Source: Arthrobacter sp. MYb214
GTDB lineage: Bacteria > Actinomycetota > Actinomycetes > Actinomycetales > Micrococcaceae
NCBI RefSeq assembly: GCF_002979865.1
Contig: NZ_PCPZ01000003.1
Coordinates: 372,001 to 436,000, forward strand
DNA: 64,000 bases
Reading direction: 5' to 3'
Under the pieces are notes generated by a model. That model searched no databases. It was not told where the DNA came from and saw nothing but the letters and a program-made list of their open reading frames with translations. The translations under genes were made by a program, and so were the position numbers. Shown here piece by piece: positions 51,914 to 61,504 of the stretch. Within the stretch, counting starts at the first letter, position 1. Every line of letters begins with the position of its first letter.

Positions 51914-53443
51914 TCAGGCGTTGATCAGCTCGGCGTCTTCCTTGGCCTTCTTGCTAGCACGCACGTGCTTGTAGGCGGTGAATGCCAGCGTCAATGCGAG
52001 GATCGAGTACAGGGTAATCGTGATTCCGCTGGAAACCAGGATGCCCGCATCGCCTTCCGAGACGGTCAGTGCACGGCGCAGCTCGGTTTCGGCCAGGGGA
52101 CCGAGGATCACTGCAATCAGTACCGGAGCCAAGGGGATCTCGTAGCGACGCATCACGAATCCAACCAGTCCCACACCCAGCAGGATCCACAGATCCAGCA
52201 GCGCGGCGCTGATGGCGTAGACGCCGAGGACCGAGAGCACGGTAATGCCTGCGTACAGGTAGTGGCGCGGGACCAGCAGCAGCTTGGCCCACAGCACCGC
52301 GAACTGCATGTTCATGACCAGCAGGATCACCAGTCCAATGAACAGCGAGGCCAGCAGGGTCCACACCATGGGGCCGCTGCGTTCGAACAGCAGCGGGCCT
52401 GGCTGCATGCCGTACTGCTGGAAGGCGGCGATCATGATCGCCGCGGTAGCGCTGGTGGGCAGTCCCAGGGCCAGCAAGGCGCCCATGGCGGTGCCGGCGG
52501 TGGCATTGCCAGCGGCTTCTGGAGCAGCCACGCCTCGGATGGAACCGATCTGGCCGAATTCGATATCGCCGCGGCGCTTGGCCAGGCGCTTTTCGGTGCC
52601 GTAGGCCAGGAAGGTCGGAACCTCGGAACCGCCAGCAGGGATGATGCCGAAAGGCAGGCCGAAAGCGGTACCGCGCAGCCATGCCGGCAGGGCCTTCTTG
52701 ATGTCGTGGCGGTGCAGGCGCGGACGGCCGCTTGGCTTGATTTTCACGGCTTCCGGATCGCGGTGGATGCGCGAAGCAATGTGCAGCACTTCGCCCAGGG
52801 CCAGCAGGCCCACGGTGATCACCACAATGGAAATGCCGTCGAAGAGCTGCGGCAGGCCCAGGGTGTAGCGGATGGTTCCCGAAGGGCCATCCACCCCGAC
52901 CATGGCCAAGACCAAACCGATGCCCAGGGCCACCAGGCCCTTGACGATCGAATCGGACACCACCGAGGAGATTGCAAGGAAGGCGAAGACCGCCAGCGCG
53001 AAGTATTCAGCCGGACCGAAAGCGGTGGCCAGCTTGACCAGGGTCGGGGCGAAGAACACCACGACGGTGGTGGCCAGCAGGCCGCCAATGAAGGCGCCCA
53101 TGGCCGCAGTTGCCAGGGCCTTGGCGGCCAGGCCGCTGCGGGCCATCCGGTGGCCTTCGAAGGTCGAGGCGATCGCCGAGGAATTGCCCGGCGTATTGAG
53201 CAGGATGCCGGAGGTGGAGTCGCCGAACAGCCCGCCGTAGTAGACGCCGGCGAACATGATGAATGCCGCGGTGGGATCCAGCGAGAAGGTAATAGGCAGC
53301 AGCAGCGCCACGGCCATCGCCGAGCCCAGGCCGGGAAGCACGCCTACGGCGGTGCCCAGCAGGGCACCAAGCAGCACCCACAGCAAGTTCATTGGGGTCA
53401 GTGCGTTTGAGAATCCCTCAAGCAGCAGATTGAGCTGTTCCAT
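51914..53443 (-). CDS. tctA: Tripartite tricarboxylate transporter, large permease TctA
   Basis: A 509-residue membrane protein with ~11-12 segments. Conserved TctA motifs are GVLPGLGSAMAVALLLPITF with TAAFIMFAGVYYGGLFGDST near the N terminus, and the repeat-2 counterpart GIIPAGGSEVPTFLAYGTEK. It is the main permease taking up citrate or tricarballylate delivered by TctC. It starts immediately after the TctB stop. Confidence 0.92.
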   Translation of the reverse strand: MEQLNLLLEGFSNALTPMNLLWVLLGALLGTAVGVLPGLGSAMAVALLLPITFSLDPTAAFIMFAGVYYGGLFGDSTSGILLNTPGNSSAIASTFEGHRMARSGLAAKALATAAMGAFIGGLLATTVVVFFAPTLVKLATAFGPAEYFALAVFAFLAISSVVSDSIVKGLVALGIGLVLAMVGVDGPSGTIRYTLGLPQLFDGISIVVITVGLLALGEVLHIASRIHRDPEAVKIKPSGRPRLHRHDIKKALPAWLRGTAFGLPFGIIPAGGSEVPTFLAYGTEKRLAKRRGDIEFGQIGSIRGVAAPEAAGNATAGTAMGALLALGLPTSATAAIMIAAFQQYGMQPGPLLFERSGPMVWTLLASLFIGLVILLVMNMQFAVLWAKLLLVPRHYLYAGITVLSVLGVYAISAALLDLWILLGVGLVGFVMRRYEIPLAPVLIAVILGPLAETELRRALTVSEGDAGILVSSGITITLYSILALTLAFTAYKHVRASKKAKEDAELINA

Positions 53444-54010
53444 CTAGAGCAGTCCTTCCAGGAATCCCGCAGGCAGGTTCAATCCCAGTCCGGCGTTGAA
53501 AGCCAACTGGATCACGCAGGAGAAGAGCAGTGCAATGCTCACGTCGAATAGCGCCTTCTTGCTGCCCAGTGCGCGGGCAACGACCCAGAACAGGGCTGCC
53601 GCGCTGAGGATCCAGCCGGCGTAGGGCAGGATCAGGATGAAGCCGATGACGCCGGCAACCACCATGCCCATGGTCTTCCAGTCCGACTGGGTCTTGTACT
53701 GCTTTTCTTCCGCGGCCGGCGCGGCTGCGCCGCCGCGCGGGGAGCGGAAAATCTGGATGGTGTGGGCGATGACCACACCGTAGAGCAGCACGCACACAAT
53801 GGTCGGGAAGAACTGCGGGCCGGGGACCGACTTGCCCAGTACCTCCATGGTGGCGGTCTGCCAAGTCAGGAAGAGCGCCAGGGCCAGTACCAGAGCCGGG
53901 ACGATCAGTTCGCTGCGCCCGCTGAAGAAGTTCTGGGCAGGGGCGGCGTTACGGCGGGTGCCGGTGCCGTTGCCGGTGCCTTCTGTTGCTTGGGGTGCTT
54001 GAATGCTCAT
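53444..54010 (-). CDS. tctB: Tripartite tricarboxylate transporter, small permease TctB
   Basis: A 188-residue membrane protein with four hydrophobic segments and the TctB-type GKSVPGPQFFPTIVCVLLYG motif between the first two. It partners TctA. Its start overlaps the TctC stop by four bases. Confidence 0.9.
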   Translation of the reverse strand: MSIQAPQATEGTGNGTGTRRNAAPAQNFFSGRSELIVPALVLALALFLTWQTATMEVLGKSVPGPQFFPTIVCVLLYGVVIAHTIQIFRSPRGGAAAPAAEEKQYKTQSDWKTMGMVVAGVIGFILILPYAGWILSAAALFWVVARALGSKKALFDVSIALLFSCVIQLAFNAGLGLNLPAGFLEGLL

Positions 54011-55008
54011 AGTCCCAGTCCCTTGACGATTTGTTCCGTGACTTCGATTTCGCTGTCCACGTAGTCTTCGAATTCCTTGCCGATCATGAAGCTGTCGGTC
54101 CAGTTATTGCGCTCCAGCGCATCTTTCCACTGCTCGGATTCATGGATTTCGTGGACCATGTCCACGAAGACCTGCTTGTCCTCTTCGGTGATGCCCGGGG
54201 CACCGACGAAGCCGCGCCAGTTGGCCATGACCGCGTCAACTCCCTGTTCCTTGAAGGTCGGGACGTCGACCCCCGGCAGCCGTTCTTCGGAGGAGATGGC
54301 CAGCGCCCGCAGGTTTCCGGCTTCGATCTGGTCAGCTACTTCGTTATAGCCGGACATGCCGCCAACGGTGGTGCCTGCCAGCATCGAGGTCAGTGCCTCG
54401 CCGCCGCCGGAGTAGGCGATGTAGTTGGCCTTGGACGGGTCGATGCCCACTTCCTGGGCCACCGCACCGGTGAGCAGGTGGTCAATCGAACCCAGCGAAC
54501 CGCCGGCAATCGAGGTTTTCCCCGGGTCCTTCTTCCAGGCCGCGATGAACTCGTCCAGGGTCTTGATATCGGACTTGGCCGGCACTACCAGCACCGCGTA
54601 GTCATCAGACATGCGCGCGACCAGCTCCACGTCCTTCATGGTGGCTTCGGAGTTGGCCAGCTCGATTGCGCCGATCATCACCCCGCCGGTGGCCATGAGC
54701 ATGTCGTGGCGCCCGGTCATCTGCACGAATTGGCTCAAGCCGATGGTGCCGCCAGCTCCCGGGATGTTCGTGACCTGCACGTTGTTCACTGCGCCGATGG
54801 ACTTCAGTGCCTGCTGGGCTTCACGGGCGAAGCCGTCCCAGCCGCCGCCGGGCGAGGCAGGGGCCATGATGACCAACTTGTTCCGCGCCGAGGACTCTCC
54901 GCCCGACGCTGCCGCGTTGGTGAATGCGAGTCCCGCTACCGCCACGACGACAACGCCGTACAGGGACCGGCTCAAGATGCGTTTGCTCACCATTTTCCGT
55001 AACCTCAT
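54007..55008 (-). CDS. tctC: Tripartite tricarboxylate transporter substrate-binding protein TctC
   Basis: A 333-residue secreted binding protein (Bug/TctC family) with an N-terminal signal segment (~residues 16-34, YGVVVVAVAGLAFTNAAASG). VIMAPASPGGGWDGFAREAQ, NIPGAGGTIGL and the later GGSLGSIDHLLTG are family landmarks. It captures the tricarboxylate outside the membrane. An ATG five codons later (54993) is an alternative start. Divergent from the two-component system. Confidence 0.91.
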   Translation of the reverse strand: MRLRKMVSKRILSRSLYGVVVVAVAGLAFTNAAASGGESSARNKLVIMAPASPGGGWDGFAREAQQALKSIGAVNNVQVTNIPGAGGTIGLSQFVQMTGRHDMLMATGGVMIGAIELANSEATMKDVELVARMSDDYAVLVVPAKSDIKTLDEFIAAWKKDPGKTSIAGGSLGSIDHLLTGAVAQEVGIDPSKANYIAYSGGGEALTSMLAGTTVGGMSGYNEVADQIEAGNLRALAISSEERLPGVDVPTFKEQGVDAVMANWRGFVGAPGITEEDKQVFVDMVHEIHESEQWKDALERNNWTDSFMIGKEFEDYVDSEIEVTEQIVKGLGL

Positions 55009-55148
55009 TGTTAGTGATTCACCTCACCGATTCCCGGTGCGGCCTTTCCCAGTGTGCAGTCAAAGTGAGCCGAAACACACCGGGAATGCGGTTCTGGTCA
55101 TAACGGGCAATTAAGAAAATAAAAACAACGGGAGCAAGCGGGTCCACC

Positions 55149-56786
55149 ATGCAATGGATAAAGAACAGCCAGCGCTTCCGGGTTCGCATCCTGTTCCTGC
55201 AATTAGCCATCGTGCTGATCACGCTGCTGGCAGTTTCGGTGATCGTGATGCGCTTCGAGATCAACCGGGTGGAGGACAGCGCTTTCAGCCGCGTCGCCCT
55301 GGTGGCCGAGGAAACGGCCCAGCTGGCCCCGATTGGCCACGCGCTGGCCGAGGATCCCGGAAACGCAGCCGAAGTCGTCGCCCCGCTGGCCCACCTGGCC
55401 GAGTCGGCCTCCGGAGTGGACTATGTGACCATTGCCGATTTGAACGGCATTCGCGTGGCCCACCCCGAACCCGAGTCCATCGGCCAGCCGGTTTCCTCGG
55501 ATCATGAATCCATCCGCAACGGCGAAACCTTCAGGGGCGTGGAGGAAGGCCCCCTGGGCGTCACCCTGCGGGTGAAGCAACCGGTCTTCGAGGAGGGGAA
55601 GATCGTTGGCACCATCTCCGTGGGCATCCTGCAAAGCAAGGTGCGCGCCAGCCTGGTTGATATCGTCTGGGCGTTCGCGCCGTGGATTATCCTGGCCGTG
55701 GCCATCGGCAGCCTCGCGGCCGCGCTGGTCGAACGGGCCATCCGCAGGATCTACCGGGTTGACCCCGAAGAGGTGGATTCGCTGAAGCAGGCGCAGCAGG
55801 CCGTGCTCTACGGAGTCAGCGATGGCGTACTGGGCGTGGATGGCAATGGCCGGCTCACCTTGGTCAACGGAGAAGCGCGCCGGCTGCTGGATCTTCCCGA
55901 AGACACTGTGGGCCAGCAAGCCGAAGAGGTCCTGGACCAGAGCCTGGTAGACCTGCTGCGCAGCGACTCCCCCGAGGCCGAATCGGTGCAGAACGTGCTC
56001 TCCGGAGAGCGTGTGCTGATCGCCACCCGCCGCGAGGCGATGCTGGGACCCAAGCACTATGGACGCACCCTGACCTTGACCGACCATACCGAGCTGGAAG
56101 AGACCTTGCGCGAGTTGCGCGGCCAGAGGTCCTTGGCCGATACGCTGCGCGCCCAGGCCCACGAATTCACCAACCGCTTGCACCTGCTCTCGGGGCTGAT
56201 GTCCATCGGCGAATACGAAGAAGCCAATGAGCATATCCAGCGTTTCTCCGGCGCTCGCGGCGAGCATCCGGAAACGCACCTGGGCGACCCCACCCTGTCA
56301 GCGCTCTTCGTTGCCAAGCAGGCCGTGGCCAGCGAAGCCGGGGTCCGGCTGGAACTGCACCCGTTCTCCGCGGTGGTGCCCGGAACCGCGATTGACGACG
56401 ATGCCATCACCGTCGCCTCGAACCTGCTGGCCAACGCCATCGAGGCCGCCGGTGATGGCGGCGTGGTGTCATTGCACTTGAACGCCGGGCCCACCGGCAT
56501 GCGCATCGCGGTCAGTGATTCCGGCCCGGGCATCAAGGAAGGCGACGCGGCCCGCCTGGTGCAGCTTGGCTACAGCAGCAAAACCGGGGCGCCGGGAGCA
56601 GTCCACGGACGGGGCATCGGCCTGGCCCTGGTGGACCGCATCAGGACCCGGCGCGGTGGCGTGCTGAAGTTCGGTTCCAGTGATCTGGGCGGCGCCGAGG
56701 TCATCGCCGCCTGGCCTCCGTCGAAGCGACCTATGGTTAAGCAGAGCACTCCCATTCCCGTGCAAGGAGATTACTTCAATGATTAA
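55149..56786 (+). CDS. CitA/DcuS-type sensor histidine kinase
   Basis: A 545-residue kinase. TM1 lies at ~12-32, an extracytoplasmic sensing domain at ~33-170 (GVDYVTIADLNGIRVAHPEP is the CitA/DcuS-like pocket strand) and TM2 at ~175-195, followed by a PAS domain. The H-box is QAHEFTNRLH with H338. The ATPase part has an N-box (NLLANAIEAAGDG) and G-boxes (DSGPGIKEGD, GRGIGLALV). It should sense external citrate or a related acid and phosphorylate the regulator encoded next, with which it overlaps by eight bases. Divergent from tctC, its likely target. Confidence 0.9.
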   Translation: MQWIKNSQRFRVRILFLQLAIVLITLLAVSVIVMRFEINRVEDSAFSRVALVAEETAQLAPIGHALAEDPGNAAEVVAPLAHLAESASGVDYVTIADLNGIRVAHPEPESIGQPVSSDHESIRNGETFRGVEEGPLGVTLRVKQPVFEEGKIVGTISVGILQSKVRASLVDIVWAFAPWIILAVAIGSLAAALVERAIRRIYRVDPEEVDSLKQAQQAVLYGVSDGVLGVDGNGRLTLVNGEARRLLDLPEDTVGQQAEEVLDQSLVDLLRSDSPEAESVQNVLSGERVLIATRREAMLGPKHYGRTLTLTDHTELEETLRELRGQRSLADTLRAQAHEFTNRLHLLSGLMSIGEYEEANEHIQRFSGARGEHPETHLGDPTLSALFVAKQAVASEAGVRLELHPFSAVVPGTAIDDDAITVASNLLANAIEAAGDGGVVSLHLNAGPTGMRIAVSDSGPGIKEGDAARLVQLGYSSKTGAPGAVHGRGIGLALVDRIRTRRGGVLKFGSSDLGGAEVIAAWPPSKRPMVKQSTPIPVQGDYFND

Positions 56787-57543
56787 GACACTCGTGGTCG
56801 ATGACGACTTCGCAGTGGCCGGGCTGCACCGCCGCTACCTGCAGGGCATGGAGCATTTTGAAGTGGTCGGCGTGCTGGAGCGCGGTTCCGGCGTGGTTCC
56901 CTTTGTGCAATCCGGGCAGGTGGATCTGGTCTTGCTCGATGTGCACCTGCCGGATCTGACCGGGCTGGAAGTCTTGGCCCAGCTGCGCGCAGCTGGATCC
57001 GACGCGCACGTCATCATGATTACCGCCAACAATGAACGCGATGCGGTGCGCCAGGCAGTAGGCCACGGCGTCGAGGATTATCTGGTCAAGCCCTTCACCG
57101 TGGACGAGTTCAAGCAGCGCCTGGCGCTTTATGCCCAGCGCGTTTCGGAGCAGCCCGAAGCGGTGGCGCAACCAGAGGAGCAGATCGACGAGCTGGGCCA
57201 GGCCGAGATCGACCAGCTGCTCCAGGCCGCCAGTGGACGAGGGGATGCCAGGATCCCCGAAGTCCTCGAACTGGCACCCGGGGCCGTTACCGGCGCGCAG
57301 ACCGAGCGGCTGCCCAAGGGCTTCACCGCGCCCACCATGGCACTGGTCGGAGAAGCCTTGCGCAGCGCACCGGGCCATCCGGATGGCACCCTGTCTTCCT
57401 TGGAGGTTGCCGAAATTTGCGGGATCTCCCGGGTCAGCGCCCGGCGTTACCTGGACTTCCTGGTCACGGCGGGCAAGGCCCAGCTGCGTCCGCGCTACGG
57501 TTCGGCAGGCCGTCCCGAGCACCGGTATTCGTGGGTCAGCTGA
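56779..57543 (+). CDS. CitB/DpiA-type response regulator
   Basis: A 254-residue regulator. The receiver domain has the acid pair VVDDD, phosphoacceptor D54 in LVLLDVHLPDLTG and the conserved Lys in DYLVKPF. The C-terminal HTH is SLEVAEICGISRVSARRYLD, as in CitB/DcuR. AAGGAGA lies before the ATG within the kinase gene. It probably activates the tct operon and perhaps the dehydrogenase gene downstream. Confidence 0.9.
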   Translation: MIKTLVVDDDFAVAGLHRRYLQGMEHFEVVGVLERGSGVVPFVQSGQVDLVLLDVHLPDLTGLEVLAQLRAAGSDAHVIMITANNERDAVRQAVGHGVEDYLVKPFTVDEFKQRLALYAQRVSEQPEAVAQPEEQIDELGQAEIDQLLQAASGRGDARIPEVLELAPGAVTGAQTERLPKGFTAPTMALVGEALRSAPGHPDGTLSSLEVAEICGISRVSARRYLDFLVTAGKAQLRPRYGSAGRPEHRYSWVS

Positions 57544-57574
57544 ATTTTCTGCACCGCACTGGCTTTTAATGCAC

Positions 57575-57592
57575 ATTAGTGTATACACTAAT
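57575..57592. promoter_or_regulatory. Perfect 18-bp palindrome, GntR operator candidate
   Basis: ATTAGTGTATACACTAAT with a GTATAC core is typical of FCD-type GntR operators. It lies 47 bases upstream of the tricarballylate dehydrogenase start, and a GntR gene follows that gene. Confidence 0.65.
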
Positions 57593-57638
57593 TTCGGATC
57601 CACGTTTTCCCACGTCTTCATTTCCGAAAGGCCATCTC

Positions 57639-59126
57639 ATGACAACCCATGCTCAGGAAACCGCTGCCAACGTCGCAGACGTCATCGTGGTCGGCGGCGG
57701 CAACGCTGCCTTCACCGCAGCGCACGCGGCAGTGACCCGCGGCCGCAAGGTACTGCTCCTGGAGAAGGCACCCCGCGACCAGTTCGGTGGCAACAGCTAC
57801 TACACCGCAGGCGCAACCCGCATCGCGCACAACGGCCTGGAAGACCTGCAGGACCTGGTCGAATTCGATGAGCGCCACCCGCTCTCCGAAGTTCCGCCCT
57901 ACTCCGAGGCCGACTACGCCGGCGACATCGCCAAGGTAACCGAAGGCCGCAACGACAAGGAAATGACCGAAGTCCTGGTCAAGGAAGCAGCACCCGGCCT
58001 GCGCTGGCTCAAATCCCTGGGCCTGAAGTACCGGCTGATGTACGAACGCCAGGCCTACAAGACCCCCGAGGGCGGCTACCTGTTCTGGGGCGGCCTGCAC
58101 GTGGGCAACGTCGACGGCGGCGAAGGCCTGATGAAGGACCACCTGGAAGTAGCCCAGAAGCTGGGCACCGAAGTCCGTTTCGAGCAGGACGTCTACGGCC
58201 TGATCGTGGAAGAGGGCAAGGTGGTGGGCATCAAGGTCCGCGCCAACGGCGAAGAGCAGGAACTGCGCGCCGAGTCGGTCATCCTCGGCGCTGGCGGCTT
58301 CGAATCCAGCCCGCAATGGCGCCAGGAGCACCTGGGCGAAGGCTGGCAGAACGCCAAGGTCCGCGGCACCCCATTCAACAATGGCGAGATGCTGGCCGCC
58401 GGCCTGGAAATCGGCGCCGCCAAGGGCGGGGACTGGAGCACCTGCCACTCGGTCCAATGGGACGCGCTGACCCCGAAGAACGAATCCAACCGCGAGCTGA
58501 CCAACCGCCTGACCCGCCAGTCCTACCCGCTGGGGATCATCGTGAACAACCGCGGCGAGCGCTTCCTGGACGAGGGCGCGGACTTCCGCAACCTGACCTA
58601 CGCCAAGTACGGCAAGGTCATCTTGCAGCAGCCGGACTCCATCGCCTACCAGGTCTTCGACGCGTCGCTGCGTCCGATGCTGCGCGCCGAAGAGTACGAG
58701 ATGCCGGAGATCTCCGAGGTCATCGCCGACACCGTTGAGGAATTGGCGCAGAAGATCGGCGTGGATCCAGCGGCGCTGTCCAAGACCGTCTCGGAATTCA
58801 ATGCTTCCATCGACACCTCCATCGCCTACGACCCGAACGTGCTCGATGGGCGCGCCGCGAAGGTAACTCCGCCTAAGAGCAACTGGGCCAACCCGCTGGA
58901 GACCGGCCCGTTCTACGCCTACCCGGTCACCTGCGGCATCACGTTCACCTTCGGTGGCCTGAAGGGCAACACCGACGGCCAGGTGCTGGACGAGAACGGC
59001 GAGATCATCCAAGGCCTGTACGTCTGCGGCGAAATGCTCGGCGGCCTGTTCTCGGCCAACTACCCGGGCGGTTCCGGCCTGGCTGCCGGTGTGGTCTTCG
59101 GCCGGCGTGCCGGTAACCTTGCCTAA
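57639..59126 (+). CDS. tcuA: FAD-dependent tricarballylate dehydrogenase
   Basis: A 495-residue FAD_binding_2 flavoprotein. The dinucleotide fold is VIVVGGGNAAFTAAHAAVTR; GGNSYYTAGATRIAH, SVILGAGGFESSP, GERFLDEGADFRNLTYAKYG and a closing GGLFSANYPGGSGLAAGVVF match TcuA. It oxidises tricarballylate to cis-aconitate. The start at 57639 follows GAAAGG. The electron-transfer partner TcuB of enterobacteria is not in the window. Context (tct transporter, sensor pair) agrees. Confidence 0.87.
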   Translation: MTTHAQETAANVADVIVVGGGNAAFTAAHAAVTRGRKVLLLEKAPRDQFGGNSYYTAGATRIAHNGLEDLQDLVEFDERHPLSEVPPYSEADYAGDIAKVTEGRNDKEMTEVLVKEAAPGLRWLKSLGLKYRLMYERQAYKTPEGGYLFWGGLHVGNVDGGEGLMKDHLEVAQKLGTEVRFEQDVYGLIVEEGKVVGIKVRANGEEQELRAESVILGAGGFESSPQWRQEHLGEGWQNAKVRGTPFNNGEMLAAGLEIGAAKGGDWSTCHSVQWDALTPKNESNRELTNRLTRQSYPLGIIVNNRGERFLDEGADFRNLTYAKYGKVILQQPDSIAYQVFDASLRPMLRAEEYEMPEISEVIADTVEELAQKIGVDPAALSKTVSEFNASIDTSIAYDPNVLDGRAAKVTPPKSNWANPLETGPFYAYPVTCGITFTFGGLKGNTDGQVLDENGEIIQGLYVCGEMLGGLFSANYPGGSGLAAGVVFGRRAGNLA

Positions 59127-59136
59127 GTACTAAATC

Positions 59137-59176
59137 CCATTGTTCCGCCAGTACGCCTGTACTGGCGGAACAATGG
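59137..59176 (+). terminator. Rho-independent terminator after tcuA
   Basis: A perfect 18-bp stem (outer CCATTGTTCC / GGAACAATGG) with a four-base loop GCCT, followed by TTTTA. Confidence 0.9.
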
Positions 59177-59205
59177 TTTTACCCGCCATCCAGCCTTAGA
59201 CGAGA

Positions 59206-59856
59206 ATGGGGATCATGGCCAAGCTCGATTCGGATTCAATCCATGCCCAGCTCAAGGACGACTTGCTGCAAGGCGCATTCCAGCCCGGGGATGCCCTGCG
59301 CGAGGTCGCCCTGGCAGAACGCTTTGGAGTTTCCCGCACCCCGGTGCGCGAAGCCCTGACCCGCCTGCTGCATGAAGGATTGCTGGAGCGCCGCGCCCGC
59401 GGTCTTTTCGTCAAGGAAATCGACCCCGAGCAGATCATGCAGGTCTACGACCTGCGCATCCTGCTCGAAGGCCAGGCCGCCCAGGAAGCCGCTTCGGTGC
59501 GCACCGAAGTGGACCTGATGCGGCTGCAGGCCCTGGTTGACCGGGACCGCGCACTGTCCGAACCAGATGACGCCACCCGCTTGGCCACCAACATCGAGTT
59601 CCACCGCGCGCTCTGGCGCGCCGCGCACAACCCGGTGCTGGAGGATCTGCTGGAGCGCCTGGCCACCCACCAGATCCATGCTCCTACATCCACGCTCTCG
59701 GTTGGCTCGCGGTGGACCGAATCCCTGGATGAGCACCAGTGCATCGTGGACAACATCCGCGAGCGCGACAGCGCCAAGGCCAGCGGACTCATCCAGGCGC
59801 ACATGGCCACCGCCAAGGCGCTGCGCTTGGAGATGTTCGCCAGCCTGATGCATTAG
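59206..59856 (+). CDS. GntR-family regulator with FCD domain
   Basis: A 216-residue regulator: wHTH FGVSRTPVREALTRLLHEGL and an FCD domain with the metal-site pair NIEFHRALWRAAHNPVL and later DEHQCIVDNI. It follows tcuA after a strong terminator, so it has its own promoter. It probably represses the tcuA promoter through the 57575 palindrome. A second ATG three codons later (59215) is an alternative start. Confidence 0.88.
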   Translation: MGIMAKLDSDSIHAQLKDDLLQGAFQPGDALREVALAERFGVSRTPVREALTRLLHEGLLERRARGLFVKEIDPEQIMQVYDLRILLEGQAAQEAASVRTEVDLMRLQALVDRDRALSEPDDATRLATNIEFHRALWRAAHNPVLEDLLERLATHQIHAPTSTLSVGSRWTESLDEHQCIVDNIRERDSAKASGLIQAHMATAKALRLEMFASLMH

Positions 59857-60136
59857 CGTCGGGCCCACGGCAGCCGGGACGTCTCGAGTTAGGCCAATGC
59901 ATCGCTGGTCTGTAGACTGGAAGCATGGCCCTGGTTGTCTCAACGCATGCGCAGCGGCTTCTCGCTGCCGTTTTCCCCAAGGGAAAACTGCTGACCAAGC
60001 TAGCCAGCGGCACCAATGGGTGGTTGAGTTCCTGGGGAACCAACGCCCACGGCGAGATCGCCGGCTGCCCGCCACCGCGCCACTAGTTGCGCGGTCCCGA
60101 TTCCTGGTTTTTCTCCGGTGGATTCCGCGCGCCCTC

Positions 60137-61450
60137 GTGCCCTTTTCCCGGATCCCAGAAAGACCCGTTACTTTGCCATACCCCTCAACTGGCGTATCCC
60201 GCCAAGCACCCCACGCCCTGTGGCGTGGAATCCGCCAAACCCTCAAGCAGGACTCGATGGGCGGACTGCTGCTGCTCTGCGCCACCCTCGCCGCCTTGGT
60301 CCTGGCCAATTCCCCTGCAGCCCCATGGTATGAGGGGTTGCGAGACTTCCGTTTCGGCCCCGAGTCCCTGCACTTGAATCTCTCGGTCGGAGCCTGGGCC
60401 GCTGACGGCCTGCTCGCCATCTTCTTCTTCGTTGTCGGCTTGGAACTCAAGGAAGAATTCGTTGTCGGCAAATTGCGCAATCCGCGCACGGCGATCGTTC
60501 CGGTGGCCGCAGCCGTAGGCGGCGTGGCGCTGCCGGCACTGTTCTACGTCCTTGTCATCTCCGCATCGGGAAGCTCCGCCATCAACGGCTGGGCAATCCC
60601 CGCAGCCACTGATATCGCCTTCGCGATCGCCGTGATCGCAGTGGTGGGCAAGTTCCTGCCCCCTGCCCTGCGCACCTTCCTGCTCACGCTGGCGGTGGTC
60701 GATGACCTGCTGGCCATTTCCATCATCGCCATTTTCTACACCGATGACCTGGCCTGGCTGCCGCTGCTCCTCGCGCTGCTGCCACTGGCGGCATTCGCGC
60801 TGGCAGTGCAGCGCGGGGTCCGCGCCTGGTGGGTCCTGATCCCGCTCGGCGCCACCGTCTGGGCATTGGTGCATGCCTCGGGAATCCACGCCACGGTGGC
60901 CGGCGTGCTGCTGGGCTTCATGGTTCCGGTGATTGCCACCCAGCGGGCGCATGTGCGCACCGGGAGCACCGAGCAGGGCGAAGCGATCCACGAAGGCCTG
61001 GCCGCCCACTTCGCGGACCGGTGGTCCATTCCCTCATCCATCATCGCCATTCCGGTGTTCGCCTTCTTCGCTGCCGGTGTTCCGGTCGGCGGCCTGTCCG
61101 GACTGGGCGAAGCGCTGGCCAGCCCGGTGGCACTGGGAATCATTGCCGGCCTGGTGCTGGGCAAGTCGATGGGCATCACCGCCGCCACCTTCCTGGTCAC
61201 CAGGCTTCCGGGAATCAAGCTGGATGGCAGCATCAAATGGCCTGATGTGCTGGGGCTGTCCTTCGTGGCAGGCATCGGCTTCACCGTCTCCCTGCTGGTC
61301 GGCGAGCTGGCCTTCGGCCAGGGCGGCGAGGAAGCGCAGTACGTGAAGGTCGGGGTGCTGTGCGGTTCGCTGCTGGCCGCGGTCATCGGCGCGGCGCTGC
61401 TCGGGTCGCGAAATCGCGCGTACCGCGCGGCGGCCAAGACTGCTGCATAG
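60137..61450 (+). CDS. nhaA: Na+/H+ antiporter NhaA
   Basis: About 437 residues with 12 membrane segments. Key residues are the paired aspartates in LAVVDDLLAISIIAIFYT, the GWAIPAATDIAFAIAV helix and FFFVVGLELKEEFVVGKL. It exchanges Na+ for H+ at the cell membrane. The start is uncertain: no ATG has a good RBS until inside the first helix (60257), so the in-frame GTG at 60137, which keeps the conserved N-terminal amphipathic part, is used. Confidence 0.85.
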   Translation: MPFSRIPERPVTLPYPSTGVSRQAPHALWRGIRQTLKQDSMGGLLLLCATLAALVLANSPAAPWYEGLRDFRFGPESLHLNLSVGAWAADGLLAIFFFVVGLELKEEFVVGKLRNPRTAIVPVAAAVGGVALPALFYVLVISASGSSAINGWAIPAATDIAFAIAVIAVVGKFLPPALRTFLLTLAVVDDLLAISIIAIFYTDDLAWLPLLLALLPLAAFALAVQRGVRAWWVLIPLGATVWALVHASGIHATVAGVLLGFMVPVIATQRAHVRTGSTEQGEAIHEGLAAHFADRWSIPSSIIAIPVFAFFAAGVPVGGLSGLGEALASPVALGIIAGLVLGKSMGITAATFLVTRLPGIKLDGSIKWPDVLGLSFVAGIGFTVSLLVGELAFGQGGEEAQYVKVGVLCGSLLAAVIGAALLGSRNRAYRAAAKTAA

Positions 61451-61452
61451 CT

Positions 61453-61493
61453 AGCCCTGCTGCATCCTTCCTGCGGATGGATGCAGCAGGGCT
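61453..61493. terminator. Bidirectional terminator between nhaA and pstS
   Basis: AGCCCTGCTGCATCC and GGATGCAGCAGGGCT form a perfect 15-bp stem between convergent genes. Confidence 0.85.
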
Positions 61494-61504
61494 GTTCGCC
61501 CGAA

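Noticed and set aside
51965-53410. Long open frame opposite tctA
   Set aside because: Same reason: antisense shadow of an unambiguous TctA gene.
59925-60086. 54-codon frame upstream of nhaA
   Set aside because: Starts at an ATG with only a weak, too-close GGAAG and shows no ordered sequence; not enough to call a gene.
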